From NCBI GenBank assembly GCA_963965975.1, contig OZ014420.1:1948001-2012000 (forward strand): a DNA stretch of 64,000 bases, given 5' to 3'. The notes beneath the pieces were generated by a model, which made no database searches, was not told where the DNA came from, and saw nothing but the letters and a program-made list of their open reading frames with translations. The stretch comes from Xestospongia bergquistia (Eukaryota; Porifera; Demospongiae; Haplosclerida; Petrosiidae). Positions 44,957 to 57,553 of the stretch are shown here, piece by piece. Made by a program: the position numbers and the translations under genes. Within the stretch, counting starts at the first letter, position 1. Each line of letters opens with the position of its first letter.

Positions 44957-46912
44957 TTAAAATAATTTAAATTCCTCTTGGTAGTATATTGTCAAACTAT
45001 CATTATCTTCTATGTTCTCACTATTGTTACTGGAATTAGCCACAGTACCTTCTATCTCTTCAGCTATCTCTGACAACTCCTCCATACTTAAATCAATTAC
45101 TTCTTTAAAGCATAGCTTTTTCATTTTTCTTCCTCTTGCACACTTCATCCAAGCATCATACACAGGCCGAAGATTACTTGTTTCAAATTTCTTGAAATCA
45201 AGAGTCAAATCTCTAAGATAATGAAGCATCATTACACCTTCTAGTAAGAAAGTTAACAAATCAATATGAAATCTTCTGTCCTCATCAAAACTTATAGAAC
45301 ACAAATTGTGATGCTGATGAGAATTAAGAATATTAAGAAATTGCTGGACAACTTCATGACCAGTACCTCCTTTTGATCTTATGTTACGTACATCAAGAAA
45401 GTATAATCGATATAGACCAGTCAGATTTAAAGTTAGCTCTATCCGACTAATTCCTTGAAATCCTAAAACAATTGTTAACACCTCAAAAAAGTAATCAGAA
45501 AATAAACAATCAATTTTCAAAACTTGAACATTCAATCTTTTCAGAGAAGCCAATTCATGAAGTAATTCATTACCAACCACTAATGACTGAAGTGGTAATA
45601 TTTCAAGTAACCTCAGAGCTGGAATATGTAATGGTCGAGATTCCTCATCACAAGGTACTTTAAATTTTAAATCCAAATTCTTTAAAGTATTATTTACTTT
45701 GGGTAGCTCTTCTAATAAATTTGGAAACTCTTCATATATCATGTACTCATAACATCCTAGTGTCAGTGGTAATGGTGATATAGCAAAGGCAATAAATATC
45801 TCATGGAAGTCTTGTGGCTGCAAGCTATTATTAAACAATGACAATTCTCGAAAATTAGGCATTGTAAATAAATGTGTTACAAGTTGAGAGAATGCTTTAC
45901 ACCATTTTTCAACTAGACATATTGTCAAGGTAACGAGATGATTTGATAGTAAGGGTTGTATGGAGAAATCTGGTGTTTGACTTAGACCATACAATATTAG
46001 TTCTGATGACTTTACTCGATGAAGCAGCTGCAAACATGTAAAATGAAAATTGACCTTTAATAGCTTTAGAGGAATATTTACACAGGCTATCACAGCATTT
46101 AATACAGTGTCTCTCTCATATATTGTTTCAATATCCAAGGAGTTGACCCTACTACATAGTACAGTAAGAACATCAGGATGAGCAGTTAAAATTAGTTGGG
46201 AGAGACCACTACAAGATAATGGTAAAGCATTAGAAGTTAATCGAATAAAATCTGGCTTATTACGAAAATATATCCAAAAATAGCTTGTTGTTTTTAGAAA
46301 GCTAGGCTTTTCAGACAGTCTACAATGATGTACATATCGTCGTGGACATATCATAATGTGAACACATGTATCACATGTGACTTGAGATATATCAAATATA
46401 GGTATATTAGCGGACTGTTGAATTGTCTGTATAATATTAAGACTTGCTCCAAAAAGTTGAGTTAAAAGTAAGTGTTTCAATGAAGATCTATGACACTTTG
46501 TCCAATGAGGTGTTTTACGTGCCAGTTGTCTTTCTATATCGACACCACACAAGAACCGAAACCGAGGCTGTCTGTGTTTGTTCACACAAATCCATAAATC
46601 ATGACAGTACTGTTCCTTCCAAGTCAACTTGTTATGTAGTGTTGTTTTGTCCTCTTTAACAACTAACAGTCGAGCTTTATAGAGTTCTTCCCATATCTGT
46701 TCCATATCTAGTCCAATAGACATAGAGGTCCCTTCCAGTAGACAGACATCAGCCAATGGAAGATGGAGGAACAACCAACATCTCAGAGAAGCTGGTAAGA
46801 ATGCTAGAGCTTCAGGAGAGAACTCTTCTAAATGACCTACAATATATAGGATGACCTGCCACCATAAAGAGACTACTTGTGTGAGCATAATAACAAACTC
46901 CTCCTCCTGCAT
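44957..46912 (-). CDS. LRRC41-like BC-box/leucine-rich protein, paralogue 3
   Basis: Single-exon, 651 residues from ATG 46912; a start at residue 9 (MLTQVVSLWWQVILYIVG) matches the paralogues and is likelier. It has the shared F-box-like stretch (FLPASLRCWLFLHLPLADVCL), LDMEQIWEELYKARL, the metal-site candidate CDTCVHIMICPRRYVHHC, degenerate leucine-rich repeats (LEILPLQSLVVGNEL, YLRDLTLDFKKF) and the end block DAWMKCARGRKMKKLCFKEVIDLSMEEL. The acidic Asn-rich tail (NSSNNSENIEDNDS) is unique to this copy. It is more diverged from copies 1 and 2 in the middle third than at either end. Confidence 0.6.
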   Translation of the reverse strand: MQEEEFVIMLTQVVSLWWQVILYIVGHLEEFSPEALAFLPASLRCWLFLHLPLADVCLLEGTSMSIGLDMEQIWEELYKARLLVVKEDKTTLHNKLTWKEQYCHDLWICVNKHRQPRFRFLCGVDIERQLARKTPHWTKCHRSSLKHLLLTQLFGASLNIIQTIQQSANIPIFDISQVTCDTCVHIMICPRRYVHHCRLSEKPSFLKTTSYFWIYFRNKPDFIRLTSNALPLSCSGLSQLILTAHPDVLTVLCSRVNSLDIETIYERDTVLNAVIACVNIPLKLLKVNFHFTCLQLLHRVKSSELILYGLSQTPDFSIQPLLSNHLVTLTICLVEKWCKAFSQLVTHLFTMPNFRELSLFNNSLQPQDFHEIFIAFAISPLPLTLGCYEYMIYEEFPNLLEELPKVNNTLKNLDLKFKVPCDEESRPLHIPALRLLEILPLQSLVVGNELLHELASLKRLNVQVLKIDCLFSDYFFEVLTIVLGFQGISRIELTLNLTGLYRLYFLDVRNIRSKGGTGHEVVQQFLNILNSHQHHNLCSISFDEDRRFHIDLLTFLLEGVMMLHYLRDLTLDFKKFETSNLRPVYDAWMKCARGRKMKKLCFKEVIDLSMEELSEIAEEIEGTVANSSNNSENIEDNDSLTIYYQEEFKLF

Positions 46913-47151
46913 TTACCGTAATTAACATTCTTTAAGTGATCAAGAAAGGTTATGCTGTAAAATGAAAATAAAACAAAGCAACTATTTATAGAGACATTAA
47001 AATGACATCATTCACTTTTATTACACAATGAATTCTAATTGTGATGATACATGTATTTTAATTTGACATATATTGATTTCAAAAGTGTGAGTTGCTACTT
47101 GTATTAAAATTTTCACTTTTCTCTTTATGATTCAAATATTATAAAAATTAC

Positions 47152-47859
47152 TTAATAATAATTACTATAAGCTTGTTGGCATAGTTTAGTGTATTGGTCT
47201 TTCTCTCCAGGAGTCATTGAGGCAACAAGATCAGGTGTAATCTCACCAAGTTGGTACATCTTTCCTCCCACCTAATGAGATGAATCCAACCAATAATGAT
47301 ATAATACTTTATATCTACATTACAATCCCCTTACTTTAAGAGTGAGTTCATCGTCACTATCTTCATCGTCATCTTCAGATTGGAAGCTATCATTACTAGC
47401 TTCTCTTCCAAAAGATGAGCCACCAGTTTGATTGGACAGTTCATCCTGTGATGATAGCAAATATTAAAAGAAAATTATATGAAGTCGAACCTGCCATGTT
47501 AATTTAGGAGTTATTTCAATTTGTTCTTCCATATCTTCTTCACTACTACTCTCATCTCTACTACTACTACTGCTACTGTGATCATGAGAAGCATCTTTCT
47601 TCTGTTCTTCATGAGCTAGTAATGCCATGATCTCATCACCTTGAGAGATATAAAGTTAGGATTATTTGACACTAGATTATCTGGTCATCATCAGACAGGC
47701 CAATCTTCTCTTTACCTGATATAGCTGTTGCTTTAACTGTTGAAGTAACTGGGACACTTTCTTTCTCCATAACATTACCACTACCCTCTGATGGATACAC
47801 AGTACTCTGCTTCATCCATTGAGGAGCATCTTTTCTAATAGCCTGTACAAAATTGTCAA

Positions 47860-47910
<51 letters not shown>

Positions 47911-49947
47911 TTAAATTATCTTAAACCTTTTGTTTGAGTTCTTCTTCAGTACCAATGTTAATACTAATTGTCTGATCACCATAGATATCATCACTGGAGT
48001 AAAGGAGAACAAATTACCATGACATTACTAAATAGTTTGGATGACATACCCATATAACATATCCTTATGTCAATAGTGACATATCCATATAATAATACCC
48101 TTATATCAATAGTGAAATACCCTTATAATAATACCCTTATGTCAATAGTGACATACCCATATAACATATCCTTATGATATACCCAATAAGCTAATAACTC
48201 AACAATATCTATTCAATAAAGACATACGCTCTACTTGTTGTCCAGTGGTCTTTGCCTTGAGGTTTTGTCCTACCATATTTACTCTCTCGTATTAACCCAG
48301 CAATACTTTGAGGTTCAGGATCTAACACATCAGGAGCTAAACTAACATTCTCCATTTCTTTTAACAAGTCCAGTACAGGACGAAGTTGTTCATTAAGACT
48401 ACAACAAACCATTGTACAACAAATAAACAATGTTAATAGCTAACCTGGATAATACAGATCGTGCATCTATGACATCACCTTCAGGTAAATCTTCTTCTAA
48501 TTGTGTTTTACACATAATACATCTGTTATAATAGTATTATATTAATGAATTATAGGAGTATCCTGTACTTTAATACTCCTTCCATAGGATCTATCAATCT
48601 GTCTACATCCAGGTCAGAGTAAGTATTCTGACAGTTAGGACATATATAGGAAGTTCTATTACGTACCTAGTAATGATAAGGAACTGTGTCCATTATAAAT
48701 TAGGAATTAGGTCTCATTCCCATATGCAAGGACTGGGAATGAAACTTACCCTTCTTTCTTCAGCTTGAATTTTTTCTCTCATTCTGTCTAATTTGTATTT
48801 GACTACATTAACAAATACTTTATAGTTAATATAATAATAATGTGATAGAAAGTTCTTTGAGTCTCCACTCTCTGTCTCCACAGATTCCATTTTCTGAATA
48901 CTTAAGAGTGAAAAAATAGAGTAGGAAAATGAACAGTATCATAATGGTATATTATGACTAGATACATGTACTAACTCTAATGTACTATATAATGAGAAAT
49001 TTGGTGGGAATATGAAGTTATTTTATAATGGGATTTTGTGGGTTAAATTTTTGGATATTTATGTAATAATTTTGAGTGTAAAACTTGACAAATTTGACAT
49101 AATTCACTAAATCAAGAAATTCAAAACCCTTATCAACTTTCCAACATGCTATACGAACTATTTATAACTTCAGCCAACAAAATATCAAATATATAATTTC
49201 AAGTAACATATCTACTTTGTAACTCATGTCATTGTCATTATATAATCTTATATCATTTGATGTACTACTCATACCTTTTGATAAGTTTGTCTTTCTTGAG
49301 AAATGAGAGTATCATTCTTAGCTATGATACGAGAGGTATTATGGTGTTCATTTTAACTAATTGTCTATGTACCTTCTTTCCATCTATTTTTAATAACTCC
49401 AACAAATCTGTTTCCTTTACACTATAAAAGGTATTGTCAATAAAATAGACCAATCATAATAAAATGAATAAATCAAAAAGTAGAAAATTATTGCTTAACA
49501 ATTTATATAAATTTGTTGAGAGAATATAAAAAGCTTTTGAATGAAGTCAAGCGTTTTAAAATACTGGTAATAGAATGTCATTATACTTTAATCAAAAATT
49601 AATCCTAGCCGTAAATTTTAAACCTTGGAATTATAAATGTAATAAATTCCATTAAAATATACCAGCATCTATTACCACCAATCTATACATTACATGTAAT
49701 AAAGTTTCAATTTGTATAATAGATTGTGTTTGTATGTAATTCACTGACCATGGATAACGGGCTAATATATCCATAACAATGTAATGTTCTGGTTGATAGA
49801 AAGCACGTATCACTAAACGTACTAACTTTTGTAACTGAGGAGGCACTTGAGCTAAAAGATACATATACAATAGTAATTGATATATAGTAGTTGATATAAT
49901 ATGTACATAGACAGTTATCACTCACTTAACACTTCAGGCTCTGCCAT
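47152..49947 (-). CDS. GTF2E1: General transcription factor IIE subunit 1 (TFIIE-alpha)
   Basis: About a dozen short exons on the minus strand, from MAEPEVL (49926-49947) to the stop at 47152. A winged-helix part (VPPQLQKLVRLVIRAFYQP, VKETDLLELLKIDGKK, LRMILSFLKKDKLIK) is followed by the diagnostic HYYYINYKVFVNVVKYKLD (48780-48890). A C4 zinc ribbon is split over two exons (CPNC near 48640 and CIMC near 48520). Then come LNEQLRPVLDLLKEMENVSL, SDDIYGDQTISINIG, a Ser/Asp/Glu-rich acidic region (47339-47640) and the conserved C-terminal helix PDLVASMTPGEKDQY. TFIIE-alpha recruits and stimulates TFIIH at RNA polymerase II promoters in the nucleus. All key cysteines are present and it looks intact. 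It is divergent from the carboxypeptidase gene. Confidence 0.92.
47863..47902. repeat. (TA)n microsatellite
   Basis: About 20 AT dinucleotides in a TFIIE-alpha intron. Confidence 0.95.
48048..48185. repeat. Intronic minisatellite
   Basis: Repeats of ATACCCTTATATCAATAGTGA with CCATATAACATATCC variants in a TFIIE-alpha intron. Confidence 0.8.
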
Positions 49948-50076
49948 GATTTGAGAAATTAAAGTTGAGTCAATTGTTAAGTAACTTATATTAATTAGCT
50001 CCTCCCACTATAAAGGAGGGAATATACATGCCATAGGAGATGAATTCGTTTGTCTAGGCAGGTGGGTCGATCAGAG
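49948..50076. promoter_or_regulatory. Shared divergent promoter region
   Basis: Only 129 bp separate the TFIIE-alpha ATG (minus) from the carboxypeptidase ATG (plus), so both promoters must lie here or overlap the first exons and introns. No TATA box is obvious. Confidence 0.6.
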
Positions 50077-53000
50077 ATGAGCAAGAGACGAAAGAGCAAC
50101 AGTGGAAGGTAAATTGGTGGTTTTTGATGCTCATATATAATTCTGTCTACTATAGCGCCAGGGTAGACGCTGCCATTCTCCCTCATCTCGCAGTTATTAA
50201 AGAGACTTTGGCTGCTATAGGCTCTGAAGAGGCAGCAAATAGAGGAGGAAGAGGTGGACTAGACTATGCTACGGGAACTATTTTAGAACTTGTTAAAGAA
50301 AGAGGTAAATTATCTGTTCATAGTAGTATTAGGGTGATACTGATATTGGATAAGACTTACATTGACTGCAGAGTACTGTGACTTGCATTGAACAAATAAG
50401 AAAGTGTTAGACTGAGATATGGTCTCTAGTGTTTTGTTTTTTTTCTTATCACCTGCTTATAATTCAGCATGCTGGGATGGCAATCCATTGAGTTACAGTG
50501 TTCAGCCATTTTGATGTGCATATACAATTACATTGTTAGTGGATATCATTGTTTGCCCCTTAATCAATGTGCCAGTTATTGCTTTATCAGATAATGTAAA
50601 CACACAATAATGCTAACACTAGTTCAAGACCCAAAGTATATAAAAATTGTGATTTATATTATAGAAAGGTTCCTTTGTATTTATCTTTTGTAGTAACTGA
50701 ACGTCGAGCTTTAACTAACAAATCTTCTCAAGGAATCGAGACATTGTTAAAATGCTTGAAAATAGCAACTAACAATCACATTGTTCAAAATATTTTAAAT
50801 ATATTTCTGTGTTTGTGTGAACATCGCTACAAAGGTCAGTGACATCATGAATAATAATTAGATTTTGGCCACATTTTGTGAATTTGTGTAATCTATGAAC
50901 TTAACATATCTTATAATTGTTAATGTATTTAAGGCAGATTTAATAAAACAAGTTATCAAGGGAAAATTTGATTCAATATTATTTATTAACAAACTCTACT
51001 AGCTATTACAAGCAATACTATGTTTTACTATCAGTACTTTACATTATTTACTAGCTAACTTTACACAAAACATTTCCTGTTTTCCTAGTTAACCTCAGAA
51101 CTATTTATATTTAAGCTGGAGTAAAAGAATAGTTCCTTTACATACTACTGTGCATAAATATGTATTAGAGACTTTTAAGGACTTGATATTCATTCTTATA
51201 CTAGTTACCATGGTGCGTCAAAGAATCATTGATGATCTTTTAGAAGCTGTCTCTACATATGCTAGTTCATCTATTGTAAATGATCGTCAGCTATTAGTCT
51301 TTCATTCATTGCTATTGCAACTTCATGTCAAAGGTAAAAAAACATAGACGCTATATATTTAATTGAAGTTTTTATTTTGTTAAAATATGTGAACAAATAT
51401 TTATATGGTAATGAATTATAATATCTTCAGCTATGAATAAATTAATTTATACAATGAATAATTTGATAGCCTAATTGATGGTGTTTACTCCTCTCTCTCT
51501 CTCTCTCTCTAATGTGCAGACAATAAATTTCCTACCAAGGCTCGTCTCTTTAAATTATTACCCATTACCACTAGTTTACTAAAGAGAAATGTGCGAAATT
51601 CTTCATCTCTACCAGTTTTATTGTCTATCATTCGATTACTAGCTAGCAATAGTAAGTACACAATATATTGTCACATATCATTAATGTCTCATTTCTAAAC
51701 AGGTACTAATGCTCTGTCTTTCGGTCAGTATGGTTGTTTAAGTGTGTTTCCTCGACTTTTTAGTTTATATGAATGTGACTATGCTATTTTAAAGTGAGTG
51801 AGTGAGAAAGAGAGAGAGAGACTATAATACAATATTCTGATTTAGATATTCTGTCAAAGCTCTGGTTCCTTTATTAAAACAAAGTAAGTCATTGATCTTT
51901 ACATTTAACATTATTACATATACTCTCATTTGCTAGAACCTAATGCTCGTAAAAGACCTGCTAATAATTGTGTTGTTGAACTTCTTAATGTATGTCAGAG
52001 ACTTCATCAAGTTGATGGCGCTGGTCATCATATCCAACTTAGAAAGTCACTGATCACTGCATTGTCTATTGCTCTGACTGTAGGTCAGTACAACAGTATG
52101 GATGGTACTTTCTAGTCTGTAGTCACAAAATTATAAGTGCAATCCTTATTATAACTTTCTGACATAGCTATGTGATTGTATAGGTGATAGTCAGACCATT
52201 GACACAGTTCTCTTTCTTCTTATTTTTATATAGAACCATGTGTACAGACATTTCACAAGACAGATGGACTACAAAAATTATATCCTATAGCTAAACAGCT
52301 CCATGAAGGTAACATATCATCATAGTATGTGCTCCAATAAATCGTTTTAGATTCAAGACGTGAATTTCGTTCTCTTTCAACTGCCACTTGTAATGTGATA
52401 CGTAAATGTTTACCACACCATCCTCTACCCATCTCGTCATTAGAAAATCCATTACATTTCTCACTGGATCCCTACCACACTGTAGTCAAGTCTATCGCAA
52501 ATGGAACTGTAGACTTGGAAAGTCCAGAAGACATTGGTCCCACTGAGCTGGCTAACACTGATGCTATAAAAACTGATTCAACAGTTACTTCACTCCAGAC
52601 ATTTGTCAGTAGTCCAACTATTTTATCTTCAGAGAATCGTTTAAATTGTAGCAAAGAACACAAGACTCTTTCGCTAGTGCACAGGTCACTGTCAGAGCCT
52701 GGTTTATCCGGCAAACTCAAACAATTAACTTCACAAGATATGACAAAAAATAAAGACAAGATTTCAACTGACAACACACAGACAACTTCATTTTCTTGGT
52801 TTATTAACTTGGAAGATTTAACTAATGAAGTGCAGGACAAAAAACAAGTTAAACCACAACATTTAGATCTATCAAATTTTGACAAATTTTTTCCAGAGCT
52901 GTCTCTTCTTCCTTTGCGTCAGTCTCGTCTCTCACATAGTAGATCTATGCCCATTATATCTGCTCCTAAGGAAGACGTTGATATGAGATCGTCTGCTTCC

Positions 53001-55661
53001 ACTTCTGCTATAGAAAGCTCAGATATCTCTGGTTGCTATTATGTTGCAAATCCTATGTCTCCCAAACTTGTTCTTGATAATTTTATTCATCATGATAGAA
53101 AGTGTATGCTATTTCCACATACCCCAAGTGATATAGCTGAAATGCAGTATAAGAAATCTCCATTAGTTGATAGGTAAGTAAAGACCATTTCCCCCGTACA
53201 TTCATGCTGGAATGATGATACTGGAATAATGGGTATTAATTAATATGTGTATCATATTTCTTTGAATATACGTGTGGGCCTCATTTCTTTTCCGAGATTA
53301 ATGATTGTTGATTGAATAAAGGCTTCCCCTGTTTAGAGGCCTGGACTAACGATGATCATGCTAATATCTCTCACATAAGCTTGCTAGGACTTTTCTTTAG
53401 AGAGTCAACAGTTGTAAGCTTCAAAGAAACAAAGAAAGATTTGTGCTTGGACATAAAGAATAGGAGTACACATAACTAAATGTGGGAAGGGCATGGTCAG
53501 TAGGTTTCAATTTGAGATCACAACTCTACTTACTATTTGGTTCAGATAACCCAGCCTTAATTTGAGACCATGTCTCCATTTGGAGGAGGCCTCTATTCAA
53601 AGAAATATGTCTACATTGTTATGTATAATGACAAACTATTTTCAGGAGTCATATCAATGTTACTTTCCTTATAGAGAGATTTTGTTGAAGGATGTATCTC
53701 GTATCTTAGAACCAGACTCCTTATTAAAGCATACAGTCTATGACTTTGATAATTTGATAACACAAGAGACTACTGGGTCTCATCCACTAGACAAAGAGTC
53801 ACATATTAGCACTGATAGCTGTGATACTGAAGGCACTTATAATTTTCAGCCAATAGAGAGTGCAATAATAGTCCCAACTGATGTCCAACCTAAAGTCAAA
53901 GATATTAATAGTCTTATATTTAAAGCTACTTATGAGAGTTGTAATCTGAGAAAGGCCATACAGGTGCAATAGACAATGTCAGTTAATGTGGAATAGTTCA
54001 GTCTTGTTTATATAGGTCAGAGAATATGAATATGATCTCATTCTCAATGCTGATATCAATACTGATCATTACCATCAATGGTTCTTGTTTGAGGTACTAT
54101 TTGTTAATGTTACAAGTCACACTTTTATTTTTAATAGGTATGTAATATGAGAGCTGGAGTTCCTTATAGATTTAACATTATTAATTGTGAAAAACCAAAT
54201 AGTCAATTTAACTTCGGTATGTTAATTGAACTATAAGTATTTGATGTTCTCTCTCTCTCTAGGTATGCAGCCACTTCTCTACTCTGTTAGCAAGAAGAAT
54301 TGGCAGAGAGTTGGCACAAACATCACTTATTATCGCAACCATTATTATTACAATGGAATATTTGAATCAACAGATAACATTGCTAATGGAAGTGATGATG
54401 GAAAGGGAAATGAAAGTAGAGAAATACCAGTAGAACACAAAGGACAACAAATCAAAGAGAAACAAACTTCAAAGAATTTCTTCACAGCTACTTTCACTGT
54501 TGTGTTCCCTCTAGAAGGAGATACTTGTTACTTGTCATATCATTATCCCTATACTTACTCCATGTTACAAGTAAATCTGAATGAATATTGAAATAACTCT
54601 AATATATCTGTTTATCTTTTAGAATGATTTGATCTCATTAGAACTACCTTTAAGATCAGATCCATCTTATGGTCGTATCTATTACAATCATCAGATATTG
54701 TGTACTACATTGTCTGGTCATCCTTGTCCATTGATTACAGTGACAAACATACCAAAAGGAGGAAAGAGAGAGGAAAATAAAGAATATGTTGTGTTAACAG
54801 CTCGTGTTCATCCTGGAGAGTCGAACTCTAGTTGGGTGATGAAAGGTGAATAGATAGTGTAATTGTGTTGTACTGTATTTTCTCTCTTTCACACACACAC
54901 ATACACACAAAGGTGTCCTTGACTTTTTACTTAGCACAGAACCAGAGGCAAACACACTAAGAAATGATTTTATTTTTAAAATCATTCCAATGCTAAATCC
55001 AGATGGTGTGATTAATGGAAAGTAAGTTATAAATCATAGACACACTGCTATGTCCTATATTCCTTCCAGTCAACGGTGTTCTCTCTCAGGCCAAGATCTT
55101 AATCGTCAGTGGACCTCTCCAGATCCTCTACTCCATCCAACTATTTATAACACAAAATGTTTGTTACAGTGGTTAGTGGCCAATAAAAAGAGGCCGTATG
55201 TAAGTTTATAGCCAATACAACTCAAGTGTATGTGATTGGTCACTTTTATCTAGGTGTACTGTGATTTTCATGGGCACTCAAAAAAGAAAAACGTTTTTAT
55301 GTATGGATGTCGTGATCTACTCAGAACCCGTGTGGAAGAGGTACAACACATTATACTCACTAAAAACAATTCTTTCATTTTGCATTGCCATAGGAGTTAC
55401 CAGCTGTATTGGATAAACTAGCCCCTTTATTTTGTCTTCAAAATTGTAGTTATATTGTTGAGAAATCCAAAGAGTCTACAGCTCGTGTTGCCATTTGGAG
55501 ACAACTAGGAGTCAAACGTAGTTACACAATGGAAAGCACATACTGTGGAGCTGATCAAGGACCATTAAAGGTAGATAGGGAACACATCACTTGTATGAAT
55601 TGCTAAAGTAGTCAACTTCATGCTTGATAAAGAATTGATAATAAACTAATAATACATTAAT

Positions 55662-55701
<40 letters not shown>

Positions 55702-56371
55702 CAATTGATGGGGCACAGTGTAGCTTATTTGTGTACACTACTGCTCTTGTCATCAGTACTTCAGTTGATAACTCAGAAGGCTGCCTATTTAAATCTCAAT
55801 GTTGTCTGTTATTTTCTAGAATGGCATGATAAAAATTGAGCATTTGTTTTACTAGTGAATATAGTCATGTTGTAATACAGTGTCTTTTTCATTAGGGTAG
55901 ACAGATAGGTCCACAAGATCTTCAAGAAATGGGTCGTCTCTTTTGTATTGGTCTCCATAGTCTTAAAGAGGGTGTGTGTCCAAATTTGGAAACTCTAAGA
56001 ATACTAGAAGACACGACAAGTAAAAAGAAACACAAAGAAACCAAAGCAGATGACAGCAATTCTGACAATGACGATGAGGAGGAGGAGAAAGAAGAGGGTG
56101 AAACCAACAACCATGAGTAAGTTTAAGTCCAGTCCTTTCAAATTCAGGACACAATATATACTAGCTGTGATACATTTATTAGGACCAACCAGATTATAAT
56201 ATTCATAACTAAGATATTCTATTTATAGCAACTTGTACAGTAAATGTTCAACTTTAAACTACAACGAAGTAATGGATTGATTATAATTTATGATTCCATT
56301 TTTATTTCAGACTGAGTAATGAAGAGGAAGAGTCAGTCCCTATGGTGATGCCCATTCCTGAACTGTCATAA
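50077..56371 (+). CDS. AGTPBP1: Cytosolic carboxypeptidase 1-like (tubulin deglutamylase)
   Basis: About 21 exons, from [10 protein letters not shown] (50077-50108) to the stop at 56369-56371. The N-terminal third (exons to about 52308) is helical armadillo-like repeat sequence, e.g. [22 protein letters not shown] large exon (52351-53174) is a low-complexity Ser/Thr-rich linker. The N-domain ([48 protein letters not shown]) precedes the M14 peptidase: HPGE (zinc His and Glu, about 54810), [31 protein letters not shown] (third zinc ligand) and TMESTYCG with the catalytic Glu. The order with an armadillo-like N-terminus fits CCP1/AGTPBP1, which shortens polyglutamate chains on tubulin in cytosol and cilia. 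The acidic tail ([17 protein letters not shown]) is unusual. The gene appears intact. Confidence 0.9.
55662..55700. repeat. (GT)n microsatellite
   Basis: A GT run in a carboxypeptidase intron; CT and GA runs also occur at 51490-51511 and 58566-58588. Confidence 0.95.
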
Positions 56372-56710
56372 ATGCACGTGTTCTAACAAGTGTTATCAGT
56401 GCTTGTAAAATACCAATAGTCAATTTAAAGCTATACAAACAGTTTCATTAAGTCCGAATGCAAAGGTCAAATAACCATAATAACATTAAATGTAATAGAT
56501 TTATTAAGCATGCGCTATATTGGTCAGTATCTACAATGTTTGTGTCTAAACACTTGGAACAACCTGAGAGAGAGAGAGAAACAAAAATGTAGCTAAACGA
56601 TAAACCATTATTAAAAGTTATGGTACATTGCACTACCATAGCAAGTATCCTTTCCATTAAACATACACAGGATATAATAATCATATTTGACATACCTATT
56701 TTGACAATCA

Positions 56711-57255
56711 TTACGCTAACCCTAACTCCTCTGGTGTATCAAGCCCCAACTCTTCAAGAGTAGGACGGATCTCATCAATTATGTATGAATAAATCTCTCT
56801 GTTACCAGCTGCTTTTTGCTTTATCGCTTCCAATATGCGTATTGCCATAGCAACATTATTGATACGACGAGCAGCTCGAATCATGGCCACGACTATTTTG
56901 GGTTCTGGTACAAGATCGTGTCCATAAAGATCATTTAGTCCTTTCCTTAGTTCCCATTCATCGATATCCTCACGATTAAAGTAGTTCTCCCAACGTTTAT
57001 CAAAATCCTCATCACTCTCTTCGGCTTTAGATGAGTACAAACGCCATGTGGCTGTAAGGAAAAGTAAAAACAATAGAGAATTATAACAACCTTGGCCACG
57101 CCTCTCACCAGTACAGCTGCAAACATAATGCGTTATTTGAAGAGAGGCTGTAACTCACCTGATGGAGTAAGAGCTCTTGATCTTAGAGCAATAGCTTGTT
57201 TATAGGCACCTACACCAGATCCCCAACGACGTAGTCCTATTCTCACAAAAGACAT
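56711..57255 (-). CDS. COX5A: Cytochrome c oxidase subunit 5A, mitochondrial
   Basis: Two exons: 57159-57255 and 56711-57051. The first encodes an Arg-rich, acid-free mitochondrial targeting sequence ([20 protein letters not shown]). The second carries the mature protein with [59 protein letters not shown] and a C-terminal [16 protein letters not shown], all characteristic of COX5A. It is a nuclear-encoded subunit on the matrix side of complex IV. Length (about 146 residues) is normal. It is tail-to-tail with the carboxypeptidase gene (339 bp apart), with a possible poly(A) signal (TTTATT on plus) near 56498. An NRF-1-type site lies 36 bp upstream. Confidence 0.93.
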
Positions 57256-57290
57256 TTCGATCAACTTCAATGACCCGGTTGACCCTACCT

Positions 57291-57306
57291 TTTGCGCATG
57301 CGCAAA
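57291..57306. promoter_or_regulatory. Palindromic NRF-1 site of COX5A
   Basis: TTTGCGCATGCGCAAA, a 16-bp perfect palindrome containing a full NRF-1 consensus, 36 bp upstream of the COX5A ATG. NRF-1 controls many nuclear respiratory-chain genes in animals, so the position fits a conserved control. The binding protein in this organism is inferred. Confidence 0.65.
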
Positions 57307-57553
57307 CTCCGCAGGACCGCAACTATTGAATATTATATTATGGTCGTCATAATAATAATAATAATAATAATATATAATTAAAAACAAAGTCATGTGAAAA
57401 TTGATACAATACAAAAATATAAAAACAGTGCAAAGTGAATGTCAGAGTCAGCATTATTTAAAATTTTACTATTTGAATTGAAATTATCATACAGTCATTT
57501 CAATACAACACTGACTAACACATACATGTTAAATTCATGACACAGAGTAGTAT

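Noticed and set aside
55922-56154. Minus-strand ORFs opposite the carboxypeptidase C-terminus
   Set aside because: Antisense of the acidic Asp/Glu/Lys tail, giving Ser/Leu-rich chance frames.
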